DNA of 64,000 nucleotides. It comes from Enoplolaimus lenunculus. Its lineage: Eukaryota; Nematoda; Enoplea; Enoplida; Thoracostomopsidae. Positions 44,649-55,199 of the stretch are shown here, piece after piece; within the stretch, counting starts at the first letter, position 1; the number at the start of each line of letters is the position of its first letter. The position numbers and the translations under genes are program-made. The notes under the pieces are model-generated. The model was not told the DNA's origin, did no database searches, and worked only from the letters and a program-made list of their open reading frames with translations. The stretch spans positions 1 to 64,000 of the forward strand of contig JASANG010002054.1 in assembly GCA_030248215.1 (NCBI GenBank), in the 5' to 3' direction.

Positions 44649-44750
44649 ATTAACTCTTTCTCACATGAATATTTTTTGACTGGTAATCAAATCTTATTGT
44701 GAAAATGCATCTCATATGACATTTAAAACGTTCGTGTGAGAAAGGGTTGA
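44649..44750. mobile_element. T-family short derivative
   Basis: TTAACTCTTTCTCACATGAA left end and GTGTGAGAAAGGGTTGA right end, about 100 bp, no tRNA-like middle. Surrounded by a direct duplication of TTTGATATTAGCAAAATCAG (44570 and 44802). A half copy follows at about 44880. Confidence 0.6.
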
Positions 44751-45050
44751 TGAAAAATTCTCAGTTAGCATTTTTAATATTTATCAGAAATATTTCTGCA
44801 ACATTTGATATTAGCAAAATCAGAACGAATTTGTGAAAAATTCATCATTTCTGTCCAATTTATATTTGTAAAAGGTTGGTTTAACGCTTTCTCATATTAA
44901 TATTTTTTTTTCACGCCAGATATAAAATTCAAGTTAGAATTCAAACATCGGAACCCTCGGACGAACATCTTTGCCATCACGGATCTAAGAGGTGTCTGTT
45001 TAGCTTTGTGGCTTAAGTCTGAGCTTTTGTCTAAGCCTTGCCGGAATTCG

Positions 45051-45239
45051 GCCAATTTAAAGAACAGGGGAGAACAGTATTATAAGCATATTCCTAAGCC
45101 TAAGCCTAAGCGTAAGAATGAGTTTATTCGTAACTCTATGCCTAAGCTTAATCAAAAGCAAAAAACTTAGTCTAAAGCTTAAGCTTACTCTGTTCTAGAC
45201 CCGCAGAAAATCGTTCCGCCCCTGATCTTAACGTGGGCC
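45051..45239 (-). mobile_element. TelC MITE
   Basis: GGCCAATTTAAAGAACAGGG and GCCCCTGATCTTAACGTGGG at the ends, lying immediately 3' of the stop codon of the minus-strand gene at 45248. Confidence 0.85.
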
Positions 45240-45247
45240 CAAATTTC

Positions 45248-46272
45248 TTACTGGCCAGACGGCAGGATTCTTGATCCAACTGCTAGCGGTCCCAGTGGTG
45301 AGCGGCTTGTAGTTGAGGACTGAGCCAGCGTCAGGAAATCGCGTTCGGATCGACTTTCTCCATTCGGCCTGTCTTCTGTTGCTTTTCGTTGAGTGTCATT
45401 CCTGTCTTTCTCAGCCCCTTCTTTGGTCTCAGTATCATCATTGAGCGGCCGAACAGGGGCAGTGAAAGGCAGGCGTCGGTTGAAATCAGAAGTTCGTGAT
45501 ACGTCACGAATTTTGATTTGACCAGACGCTTCGCCAGATGCGTCTGTCCGTAGTGTCTGGCTAACACCCTCAAATCTAGCCGGAACACTTCGGGCAGCCG
45601 TCCGACTACGACTGTCTAGACTTTGTCTGGACGGTCTAGACGTTTCAGCGGACAGACGTTCAGACAGACGCTGGGATCCGGCGGAAAGCCTGTCTGCTGA
45701 ATTGAACGAAATGTCTTTGTTCGTCGGTTCTTCATCGTCTGGAACCGCGACATCTTTGAGTTGGAAGTTATCGCGGTTTGAGGCTTTGTTGAGTCGCGCA
45801 ATGAATCCGTCCGATACGTCTGATGCACCTGAAAGGCAAAAGTTAACATTTGTTAATTGCCTCCCAATTAAAATGTTGTTGATCCCTCAAATACTTGGGT
45901 TTAAACAGGATTTTAGTTTGGGATGTTATAAGCGGGCCCGTAGCCAAGGGGGGGGTAGGGAGGCTCTGCCCCACAGGAAAAGTTTTGCCCCCCTAGAATA
46001 TTATCAAACTTGCTTGTAAATCACTAAAAACCTTTAAATTCCCCTCCTGAAAATTTTTTAGCCCCCCTCTTAGCAAGGTTGGCTGGCTATGGGGATGGTT
46101 ATAAAGGCCAATTAAACAAGATTTTTGGACCTGAAACAAACCGGAAGGTTATTGTAAAGCCTGCTAAAAGTGCCTTTTTTCTTGTTTATTCGTAACTTCT
46201 ACCAGGATATATACCCTGTATCCCTTACCTTGTATATGACCCTGCAGAACTAACAACTTCTGCGTTGCTATG
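45248..46272 (-). CDS. C-terminal exons of a Ser/Arg/Asp-rich protein, unknown
   Basis: I do not recognise the protein. The last exon (45828-45248) has an acceptor CCTTTCAG and an open frame of 192 residues ending at TAA, with no ATG at its start. A 44-nt exon (46272-46229; IATQKLLVLQGHIQ) lies upstream between GCACAG and GTAAGG, and the phases join (codon split 1/2, giving G before ASDVSDGFIARLNK). The tail is low in hydrophobics and rich in Ser, Arg, Asp, Thr and Glu (DRLSAGSQRLSERLSAE, SRQSLDSRSRTAARS, DDTETKEGAEKDRNDTQRK), so it is probably disordered and perhaps phosphorylated. The 5' exons are not found and would lie beyond 46280, possibly under the repeats before the palindrome. Confidence 0.6.
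45928..46102 (+). repeat. L-family repeat
   Basis: GGGCCCGTAGCCAAGGGGGG then AAACTTGCTTGTAAATCAC and GCAAGGTTGGCTGGCTATGG; the ends are inverted relative to each other. Confidence 0.6.
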
Positions 46273-46424
46273 CTGTGCAAAAATTACGGATGTAGCATAT
46301 ATGTGTACTTGCCACGCTTTCTCTGCCGATTTCTACGGCCGTATTGTCAAATGTGTATAGCACCTTTCACCAGTTTGTGACAATGGTTTGTCAACATATA
46401 AATCAGTATTTGCCAGGGTACAAC

Positions 46425-46520
46425 CGGAGGTCTGCCTCCGGCTCCGGCAGAAAATTGGAATCCGGCTCTGGCTCCGGCAGAAAATTGGAATCCGGCTCCG
46501 GCTCCGGTAGAATTTATGCC
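46425..46520. repeat. Short tandem repeat, ~33-bp GGCTCCGGCAGAAAATTGG units
   Basis: Three tandem units around GGCAGAAAATTGGAATCCGG. Related CCGGAGGT/CTCCGGC words flank it (46425, 46740), as in the 13340 and 56910 regions. Confidence 0.7.
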
Positions 46521-46802
46521 GGAGGTTTCGGCAATTTCGGTAGTGAAACTTTGCATAATTTTTCAAAATTTATCTGTTTAGCGCGTTTAGATTGACTTTT
46601 GTCACAACTTTCAAGAAAGAATTGCCAAAATTTGGCAGAAAATTAGCGTGAAACACAAACAACCTAACATTTTGCAGATATTGGCTAAAATTAACGAATT
46701 AACCATCATTTTTACTACTTAATTTCGCCTCACCCCCGGCTCCGGCATTTTTCACCTCCGGTTGCACCTTGGTATTTGCTGAATGCAATAGATTTTATGA
46801 TA

Positions 46803-46905
46803 CATAATCCGGACTTTTTTGCTAAACTTAAAGTTTAGACGTGCTTAATTTGAGCCACTGTAACTCCGTGTGCACTGCAAAAAATGGTGAGTCAAATTGA
46901 CTCGA
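46803..46905 (+). repeat. Extra copy of the palindrome's outer segment with a G-family start
   Basis: Matches 63671-63772 in the same orientation and 48460-48559 inverted, including ATAATCCGGACTTTTT and the G-family left end, then diverges. Confidence 0.75.
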
Positions 46906-47791
46906 GCGCAGAAATCATCTGTGTGCAAGTATTTTCAACTGTGTATAGCATCTATACGAGTAATGGAGGATAACAATATGAAATGGCATAAAAATAAGCC
47001 AGAAGCCAAACGCAATTGTAGTATTCAGTCGAAATACAAAATTTTAGTTTTGATCCCTGTCGGTGGTATATACCCTAAATTCCGGTCGTGAACCCATGAT
47101 GTATAGTTGATTTAAGCGAAACCTGCTTAAAAATTTGGTCGTTTCCGGATAGACTTTTCCCAGGTAAACATTGATCAAGACTGTGGTATGAACTGGTCGC
47201 ATAAAACGTATTTTTTTATTCAATTTTCAGCAACGAATCCATGAGTTCCTGGTATCTTTTCGCCAATATTTTGCATTTCAAATGAATCAAAAAAAACGTC
47301 AAATCCGTACTCAATATTATTAGCAGAGGCAAAATGAAGATTTAGGGTTTAAAAATGATTATTTTAAAATCATTTAGTGGTTTCGATAAACGTGTTTCCC
47401 TGCGGGAGACAAAATTGTTTGTCAAAAGAAATCGACACAGCGGCGCTGACCCTCTCTCACCCCCCAGTCGTAACTGTGACGTTAAGAAATCTAAATCAAA
47501 TAAACTTAATTAAATTTTATGAGGTATTTTTGAATTTTAAAATTTTTACAAAGATAATTTTTGATATTTTTAAAATATGAAAAAATGTATGCAAATTTGT
47601 GCTAAATTTCGTCTTTGTTCTATAAAATAAAATATGTTCGTAGACACATTTAGAAAGACATCCTGGCGGGAGGCTGATTTTGAAAACAAATATTTTTGCC
47701 CAGTTATTCGTTGCCAAATTAACGCAAATTGTATTTCCTTGACAGAAAACTTAACAAGAAAAGTTTGTCAAACCATTTCTAGTATATTTCG

Positions 47792-47977
47792 GCCAATGTA
47801 AAGAACAGGGGCGGAACAGTATTATAGGCGTCTTCCTAAACCTAAGCCTAAAACTAAGCCTAAGCGTAGCAATGAGCATATTCCTAAGCCTAAAGCCAAA
47901 CAAAAAAAAAACTAGTCTAATTGTTAAGCTTTTCTAGTCCCACAGAAAAACGTTCTGCCCCTGATCTTTACATGGGC
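47792..47977 (-). mobile_element. TelC MITE, near consensus
   Basis: GGCCAATGTAAAGAACAGGG and GCCCCTGATCTTTACATGGG at the ends; GCCTAA core in two blocks. Confidence 0.9.
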
Positions 47978-48287
47978 CTATATTTTGCACACAACAATAT
48001 CCGGTTTGTTAATTTTCAGTTTTGTCTCTTGAATAATAATCCATACACCGGTTCACAATGAATTAATACAGTTTTAGCTGAAATTGCACTTCAATGAACC
48101 TTTGAAACCAGCCCTTAAACTTGTTTCGCAGCCGCGAATCACGCGTAAGCGGTCCCATTCAAGCACAGGAGCCTTGCTTAAATTTGATCGACCACAGTTC
48201 AGACACCGTCGGCAAAATTAGACAATTAGGTATTCTACGACCAACCCACAGACCTCATAGAATAGCCACGAGCCCTCTGTGTACCGC

Positions 48288-48489
48288 ACACTACAAAAAA
48301 TTGTAAGTCAAATTGACTCTCTCCGAAATAGGCTTTTCGTGACTACACAAACTGAGTTAAAATTCGACTCTGCCAGAGTCAAATTCGGCTCAAATTGACT
48401 CTGGCGGAGTCGAATTTTGACTCAGTTAGTGTAGTCAGGAAACGCCTATTTCGGAGAGAGTCAATTTGACTCACCATTTTTTGCAGTGC
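48288..48489. mobile_element. G-family palindromic MITE (left arm)
   Basis: CACTACAAAAAATTGTAAGT and CTCACCATTTTTTGCAGTG at the ends; mirrored at 63742-63944. Confidence 0.9.
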
Positions 48490-48713
48490 ACACGGAGTTA
48501 CAGTGGCTCAAATTAAGCACGTCTAAACTTTAAGTTTAGCTAAAAAGTCCGGATTATGTATTCAGCTTTGATGCGAATCCAAACGGATTTCGCTGAAGCA
48601 GCACGAACAGATCCAAATCAGAAAATTTTATGTATAAACTGAAAACGTTCCCATCCAATTTTCATCATCTCAGAAAATTGGCAAATTTATATGCATATAG
48701 TAAATATTGCGTT

Positions 48714-48981
48714 TCATAACTGTTGCCAGCATTTCGCTGTCACAAATTTCATGGATCCAACGCTGTGAATCATACATGCCCCCCGGTTACCCGTATATCG
48801 AAACGGTGTTTTGGCTTTGTCCGAAAATTTTTTTCTGATTTCTTAACCAAAAATCGTTCTTCAATTGAAACGTACCCAATTCTGGTCCATCAAACCAAAT
48901 ATTCCACGGAAACGATGATCCTGCGGACTGTTGAACCAGCACAAAACCCAACAAACACAAATACAACAATCGAGTTTTCAT
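48714..48981 (-). pseudogene. Small secreted protein, left-arm copy, one-base shift
   Basis: Counterpart of the intact 63250-63516 gene. The signal peptide and first 50 residues are the same (MKTRLLYLCLLGFVLVQQSA..., LKNDFWLRNQK), then an A/T run has 11 bases here and 10 in the other copy, so the frame shifts and stops early. This is either a true loss on one arm or a homopolymer sequencing error. Confidence 0.7.
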
Positions 48982-49487
48982 TGCTTAAATTTACTTTTAT
49001 AGTAAAACAGTTTTTAGCTGTTTTTTAAAATCAAACTTTGTTCTGATGAAGACGAGCAGCCAGGACGGGTTTGGAAAGACTAGACACCCAATCCAGGAAC
49101 CACCCCCCGTTTCAAGGACCAACAAATGTTTTGCTACTATTGCAAAACGGTGGTTAGCACAGTAATGATACGGTTTGTTCAGTTCGGTCGTTTTAGTTTT
49201 CGTTAAAGTTTTGGATTTTATTACCTTTTGTATCGTATATTTTGTACACATTTAAGATCAAGGCTTAGAATTAATGTACGGCTTAATCTTAGCCATTGGT
49301 TCTTGATAAACCTAAATCTGAGATTTAGCTTAAAATCTAGGCCTAAGGAGGGAGGGGTGTATAACAGCCGACGATTTCTAGTATCTTTGATTTCATTTGT
49401 TTAGGTGGGGCATAAACCCAAAATCTGTAGCACACGAAATAGTTTTTATCTGTCATAAACTGCAAAATTGCGTCGAATTGCGGTCGA

Positions 49488-49569
49488 ATATGACGACGCC
49501 GCACTGTGACGGACAGCTCCGCACTGTGACGGACGGCGCCGCACGTCAAAAAAGTATAGCGCAACCCTC
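49488..49569. mobile_element. K-family MITE (left arm)
   Basis: GACGACGCCGCACTGTGACG units ending AAAGTATAGCGCAACCC. Mirror at 62662-62743. Confidence 0.75.
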
Positions 49570-49783
49570 ATTTTTTCTTGGAGGGAATAGAAACGTTTTG
49601 TTCTAAAAACACTTAATTTATGAATATTTTATTGCATTTTAGATTACTAGTATTATTTCTAAACCGCTGTTATTGCTAAATATATTGTCATGTAAAACGA
49701 GAATTTTTCCGTTAGTTCCGAAAACCTGTGAACTGACCGTATTTTTGGGCAAACCGGTGCAAATTGGTCAATATGACCGTAGC

Positions 49784-49972
49784 GGCCCTTGGATAGAACA
49801 GGGCCGGATCGTGTTTCGAAGGGGCTACTATAGAGTCAGTTTGAGCTTTACACTATTTTTTGCTTAGGCTTAGGCTGAGGTTTAGGCTCAGGCTTAGGCT
49901 TAGGCTTAGGTTTAGGCTTAGGCTTAGGAATATGCTTATACTACTGTTCCTGCAATGTTCTGTACATTGTCC
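49784..49972 (+). mobile_element. TelA MITE (left arm)
   Basis: GGCCCTTGGATAGAACAGGG left end; long TTAGGC core; right end TGCAATGTTCTGTACATTG. Mirror at 62259-62449. Confidence 0.85.
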
Positions 49973-50851
49973 ACTGTAGGTATGGTTGCAACAGCCCCCC
50001 CCCCACATTAACTTGAAAGGTATTTTTCAGTTGAATTTAAATTTTAAAAAGGTCATTTTCTTAATTACATTTCTAAGCTATTCACAAACAAATCTAACAA
50101 TTTAATTTTTGGTCATTACCCTTAATGTACCTGAGACAGGGGTAAAATACAAGAGAGGGGATAAGAGGGGTATATCCCCTCTCGAAATTTCAGAGACACA
50201 AGAAAATGGGGCGTTTTTAGCCCTTTAGGAGTATAACATTATGGATTTTTTTGAGGCAGCGATTTTTCTAGCTGGCCATGCTTGCTCGGAAAACCTTTCT
50301 ACGTAAAATCAATACCTTCCATTAGGTCCCTATACTACAATTATTTGAGTTCAGACAATTTTTCCGTAAAAAATACAATTTTTCCGCCAGAATTATTTTG
50401 TGATAAAATGATAAAAACCACAACATTTGCATTTTATAACATTTGCCAGTCCGCCCACCCCCGTTAGAAATTTTTAGATCCGCCTCTGATACATTCAAGA
50501 AATAAACCCCTGGCTACGCACCTGACCGGACAATTTCAAATGACCAAGGATAGCACCAAAAAACGGCTGAAATTTTGGTTCCTGTAACATAATTAGTGAC
50601 TCAGTATTTTAGGTGTGTCTTACGTTGGCAGTCTCTACAGCCCCCTTGGGCGTTCTGTAGATACGTTTCTATACATTACTTACGCAAAATGTTTTCTATT
50701 TTAATTTTTAAAATTAAATTTGATGCAAAAACACAATCTAACAAATTTGCTTGGTTCATTTGAATTGAAAACAGTCGTTGATTTGCTATTTTATGAGGTT
50801 GCTATTGCAAACTTTAACCGTTTACAAATATTTACTATAAACCATAACTTA

Positions 50852-51015
50852 TTGGGCCAACGTTACTTTTAGTAGTAACAGTAGATGAAACATATTCCTA
50901 GCCGTTAGCCTGAGCGTTGAAAAAAGTGTATTCCTAAACCTAAGTCTAAATAAACAATGTGGTCTAGAATCTAAACCTACTTTTTTACATACCGACTAGA
51001 AACCTGGACGTCATA
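50852..51015 (-). mobile_element. TelB MITE, decayed (left arm)
   Basis: GGGCCAACGTTACTTTTAGTAG left end; subterminal ACTAGAAACCTGGACG; the right outer end is missing. Mirror about 61240-61414. Confidence 0.7.
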
Positions 51016-51522
51016 AAGGGTTTTTTCGGTTATCCACCAGACCGCGTTTTACCAAAAATCGGTGGATTAACAAAATTTTCATATTTGAGCTTCTCATGAC
51101 CTGCTCTGATCATTCCACACCTAAATTTGAATTATCGTTTTTTAATGTCCCAAGGTCCCACCTTGGTACCCAAAAATTCTTTTGTCAAAAAGTTAGACAA
51201 TTTATATACTATTCAATGCAGCTTGCTGAACTGCGTCCAATGCTGTTTATGACCATAATTCGTTAACCAATCGTCTGATTGCGAAACATTTAACACCATT
51301 GCACTGAGCTCCGCAAGCTGCATTGAATGGTATATAACTTGTCAAACTTTAAAACTAAGAAATTTTTTTGGAGCTTTGGGTCCCAAGGTGAATCTTGAAA
51401 CCTGAAAAATCGAATTTTTCAAAAATTTAAATGAAGGCGTAGAATGATCAGTGGAGGTCAGGAAGCTCAAATATGCGAAACGGGCTCGGATGGGGGGAAA
51501 TATGGTAAAAGACCCCCTAATA
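51016..51522. mobile_element. Foldback element (left arm)
   Basis: About 500 bp whose halves are loosely inverted: CAATGCAGCTTGCTGAACTG near 51213 against GCAAGCTGCATTGAATGGTA near 51312, TTGGTACCC against GGGTCCCAAGG, and GGGTTTTTTCGG against AAAAGACCCCC at the ends. The same family words (AAAATCGAATTTTTCAAAAAT) occur near 6165-6190. Mirror 60732-61240. Confidence 0.7.
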
Positions 51523-51587
51523 ATAATGACCAGTTTTTGTCATGCTACTTAATTTTTAAAAAATTTCAAATTTGATTATTAACGGCT

Positions 51588-51656
51588 GCGCTATACTTGT
51601 TGTACGGTGCTGACGACGTTTTGTGCCGCGCGTCATGCGTAACCCGAACAAATTTT
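51588..51656. mobile_element. K-family fragment (left arm)
   Basis: GGCTGCGCTATACTTGTTGT then TGCCGCGCGTCATGCGTAAC. Mirror 60604-60676. Confidence 0.55.
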
Positions 51657-51769
51657 ATTGACAAAATGTTATATTCGATTCCATGCCACGATTTATGTGG
51701 GTTAAATTAACGCAATTTATAACTGTTTCACTAAGAAATTAACTGCAAAAATTGTGCACAAATTATAAA

Positions 51770-52033
51770 TTAACCCTTTCACTCATAGAGTATACTATGA
51801 GCAACTAAATACAATATGTACGAGCATACACACACTGTGAGCAGTGTTTAACATTTATAACATATATCGCAGTGCAAAACCTCCACAAGACGGAGAGCCT
51901 ACTCAGGCTCGAGCGTCAATCTATAGCTCAGTTGTTATGGTAAACGCCTCCCACCCCGAGACTGCGATCGAATCTTACCTTAAAATTAGATCTCATATGA
52001 AATTGAAAATATTCATGTGAGAAAGGGTTAATG
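51770..52033 (+). mobile_element. T-family MITE, subfamily 2 (left arm)
   Basis: TTAACCCTTTCACTCATAGA left end and ATGTGAGAAAGGGTTAA right end; CGCCTCCCACC tRNA-like core. Mirror 60224-60491, which keeps a few bases lost here. Confidence 0.85.
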
Positions 52034-53130
52034 AAAAAATTCTTACTTACTATCTATAAACATCCTACAGTGTAGAATTTGAGGTTCAAAGCTTCCGCAA
52101 TTTCATGGTTTGAAGACCTATTACTAAACTGGTGCCACGTGTTAAACACAGTAGAGACAAAAAGGTTTATGATACAGCTGCAACTTTCAATATCTGAAAT
52201 CGCTGGAACAAATGTTTAAAAATGAAAAAAATCTTGTATAAGAAAACGCTTCAAAGTGTAAGAGTAAATTTATTTGTAAATCAATTGACAGAAAAGTGAC
52301 TGTTTACTCTGATTGGCTTTTAGAGTCAACAATGGGTATGTACGAAACAGGGCGGGTGAATGCGGGGTTACTACTGCTCTCATGTGTACCGAATTCAAGT
52401 AGACAATTGTTCTCAATCATGCGCAAAATGTTCACAAATTTGTGTTTTTTACCGTGTCACGCGACATTTTGCTCCGTACCTTTTGTGTATGCACACGTTC
52501 AGTGATTAGATCGGCGTGATTTGATTGGTTGATGCATGATAAGTGTGTTATTATTGTGTTATATTTGAAACATTTTGTGTGTTATTTACAAAAGATTATG
52601 TAACAAAAAAAGTTACACAATTGAGTGCCACCTGCTTCGTGATTTAGGAACTGAGACTCGGGTTTTCTTTGAGCAATCGTCCTTATATCAACATTGTAGC
52701 GGCTTTTGTGTATATTTAGAATCATTTTTAGGGCTATTTTTCGCTTTAATTTTCTCATTTTTGTGATTTTAAGTATTACTTTTTTATTTTAAGATTTATT
52801 ATTTTTATTCAGCATTAAAAACTTGGAGTAACCACAATGCGGCACACGACTATTCTGAGAAATATTTCAGCAAATTCGTGATTTCGCAAACAAAACTTTT
52901 TTGTCTTTTTTTGCGTCAAAAAGTTACAAAAACGATAAGTAAATACATTTATCAGACATATGAAAAATTTGTTGCAAACCTGTGTTAATATGAATCTACA
53001 TTTTCTATTCCGGTCGCAGCCGTTTGAGGAAAAAATAGCACTGATCAATCACTTTAAAATAAGGTATCAAAGACAAAGACAAATGTTTTCAAGGAAGCTC
53101 GTAAAAACCATATTTGGTATAAAAATAGTT
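52034..53130. other. Non-MITE sequence of the left arm, no confident gene
   Basis: Unique-looking sequence shared with 59127-60223. Frames of 60-95 residues occur on both strands and are kept in both arms only because the arms are nearly identical. No splice-compatible family match seen. Confidence 0.4.
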
Positions 53131-53312
53131 GGCCAATGTAAAGAACAGGAACGGAACAGTATTATAACCATATTCCTAAGCCGAAGCATGCGCCTAAGCC
53201 TAACCCTACACGTTAGAATGAGCAGATTATTAAAAGCCTACGCCTAAGCGTAAGCCAAGCAAAAAATTAGTCTAAACAAAACCTTGACGCCCCTTAAAGT
53301 AACATGAGCCAA
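53131..53312 (-). mobile_element. Chimeric TelC-TelB MITE (left arm)
   Basis: The left end GGCCAATGTAAAGAACAGGA is TelC; the right end CCCTTAAAGTAACATGAGCC is TelB; they meet within AATTAGTCTAAACAAAACCT. Mirror 58943-59124. Confidence 0.85.
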
Positions 53313-53687
53313 TGTTTCGATACTCAATTGTTTTCTTTGTGGGAAGTTTTTGGCGCTATCGACTGCCTCCATTCTGCCTAGGGATGCCTGAACTTACAGC
53401 GGGTTCCGAGGAGTAATAGCTCACCCGAGAGCCAAAGTCAAAACAATTCTGTGTGGTGGCGAAGAGGAAATTCCTTTGTGGGGGAAGCAAAAAATAGTGT
53501 CATGGTTCAATTAAGCTTTATTTTCTTGTATCTCATCACTGTCGATTTACAAATATGCCATTATGGTCTACCAAGAAGCAAAACGAAAAAGTACTCCATA
53601 CATTCACACCCTGCGGGAAAACGGTCCAGCCCTGATCGATACGTACACCATTAGTTGCAATATAATTACAAGATGTTAGGCTTTAAC

Positions 53688-54294
53688 AATGGCTGGGTTT
53701 CTGAAACCTTACTTATGTACGACTTAGTACTTAAAGTATGTGCGAAGCAATCAGATGCATAAAACCCTTTTGTAGTTTTTAAAAGAGTACTTAAGTTAAA
53801 CTAAACAGTTAAGTCTGTAAATAAATTTCATATATTACAAAGAGTTGACGCATATTACACATTTTGTACACTGTAAATTCCAGTGAGTTGATTTTAACTC
53901 AGAATAAGTTGAATCAGTCAGCCTGAGTTAGGACTATCAGAAGTCAGAATTTTGAGCTGATTCAATTCAATCTGAGTTAATTAAGCAACTCATCCGGAGT
54001 CAACTCAACTCACAGTGAGCAACTCAGAGTGAGCTAAGGTTTACTGTTATTAACTGGGAAATTACTAACTTTCCGTTTGAGTTGATTGATTAACTCCTTG
54101 GAATTTACAGTGTCATTGAAATTGTACACTAATGGTGTCTGGTTAATATAACGCAAAAGAATAACTTACCAATGACAATGGCTCACATTTGGCTGTTGTT
54201 TGTTTTAACTGAAAAAGTTAAGTATTTACTTAAGTCGGACACTTAAATAAATTAAGTTTTAGCAAATACTTAAGATTTCAGAAACTCAGCCTTT
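53688..54294. mobile_element. Q-family inverted-repeat element with nested S-family MITE (left arm)
   Basis: GGCTGGGTTTCTGAAACCTT at the left and AGATTTCAGAAACTCAGCC at the right. Interior TTAAGT/ACTTAA words. An S-family MITE is inserted at 53869-54113. A partial Q end (GGGTTTCTGAAACCGTACT) is also at 38200. Mirror 57962-58568. Confidence 0.75.
53869..54113. mobile_element. S-family palindromic MITE, nested (left arm)
   Basis: CACTGTAAATTCCAGTGAGT and TTGGAATTTACAGTG at the ends. Mirror 58139-58388. Confidence 0.85.
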
Positions 54295-54373
54295 ATACAT
54301 TAACTTGTTTTTATTTTCAGAATTTAATTACTATTTTCAGTATAAGTTTTTCGTGCAATAAAAAAGCCTAATA

Positions 54374-54745
54374 ATGTTTCACTTGGCGTACTCTGTGAGC
54401 GTTTTGGCCACATTTGTCGCGTTTAACTGTTCCGCAATACATATTCCGTACTACGAAGAATATATCGTATGCGAACCAGAATGTATTGAGCAACGGCAAA
54501 GCACCCAAGATACGTCACAAATGAATGATCAATCTTATATTAAAACGTATATGTCAGCGTTAATAACTCAAGGAACAAGCGAATCCTTACTAAAAGATAA
54601 TGAATGCTGTAGTATTGAATTGCTAAATCCGCGGTACGCTGAATGGTTCCAATATGACCACAGACGACTCGGCAAACGAGTAATGGACAGATTTCAAAAT
54701 GACAAAAAAGCTCTGGTACTCAAACGAACAGCGACGTTCAGTTGA
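54374..54745 (+). CDS. Small secreted protein with a GKR motif (left-arm copy)
   Basis: I do not recognise a family. 123 residues. Residues 1-21 are a good signal peptide (MFHLAYSVSVLATFVAFNCS, then A). The mature part has four cysteines (VCEPEC at 33/37 and ECC at 78-79) and is acidic then basic. RRLGKR at 97-102 contains a G-K-R amidation/dibasic-cleavage type motif and KR recurs at 117-118, so a processed peptide precursor is possible, but so is an ordinary small secreted effector. Two TTTTCAG acceptors end at 54320 and 54340, 33 bases or more before the ATG, as expected for a 5' intron or spliced-leader site. The right-arm copy differs in the protein only at residue 18 (N here, H there). 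Confidence 0.65.
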   Translation: MFHLAYSVSVLATFVAFNCSAIHIPYYEEYIVCEPECIEQRQSTQDTSQMNDQSYIKTYMSALITQGTSESLLKDNECCSIELLNPRYAEWFQYDHRRLGKRVMDRFQNDKKALVLKRTATFS

Positions 54746-54876
54746 ACTCGAGTATAGATTGATTGAAAGTCAACGGGAGTTTACAAAATTGTAGTCTGTA
54801 GACAGCGAAAATATGTTAGAAAATCAAACAATGGTCATTAGTGGCGAAAAATTAATTCAATTTGTAGAGTGCAGAA

Positions 54877-55085
54877 CAGTGTAAATTCCAGTGAGTTGAG
54901 TTTAACTTGATCATTTAGTCGGAGTTAGGACTATCAGAACTGATAATTCTGAGTTGTTTCAACTCATTCTGATTAAGCTAATCAAGCTCCCGCAATCAGC
55001 TCACTCGAGGGACGGGAGTGAAGTACATTTTTACCGAAGTTACCAGCATTCGTGTGAGTGGATTAATACTCTCGGATACCGATGC
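54877..55085. mobile_element. S-family MITE, eroded (left arm, inner edge)
   Basis: CAGTGTAAATTCCAGTGAGT at the left; the rest has many deletions compared with its mirror at 57146-57376. Confidence 0.65.
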
Positions 55086-55199
55086 ATCTGCAATCACGCA
55101 AAATGTAGATGTTTTTCAATGATTGGGAGTCCAACGTTTGAAATACTCCAGTCTTGTCTATACAGCTGATTAAAAGGGAGCTGTGGGATTGGGTCTTCC

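Noticed and set aside
45331-45849. ATG-started frames of 85 and 77 residues over the unknown minus-strand gene
   Set aside because: They are in other frames; the frame that runs unbroken from the splice acceptor to the stop at 45248 is the better candidate.
47231-47330. Plus-strand acceptor followed by QRIHEFLVSFRQYFAFQMNQ
   Set aside because: Stops after about 30 codons with no partner exon; too little to support a gene.
52296-53247. Frames of 69, 63 and 95 residues present on both palindrome arms
   Set aside because: They are conserved between arms only because the arms are near-identical; the 95-residue frame enters a TelC-TelB MITE and none shows a family motif.
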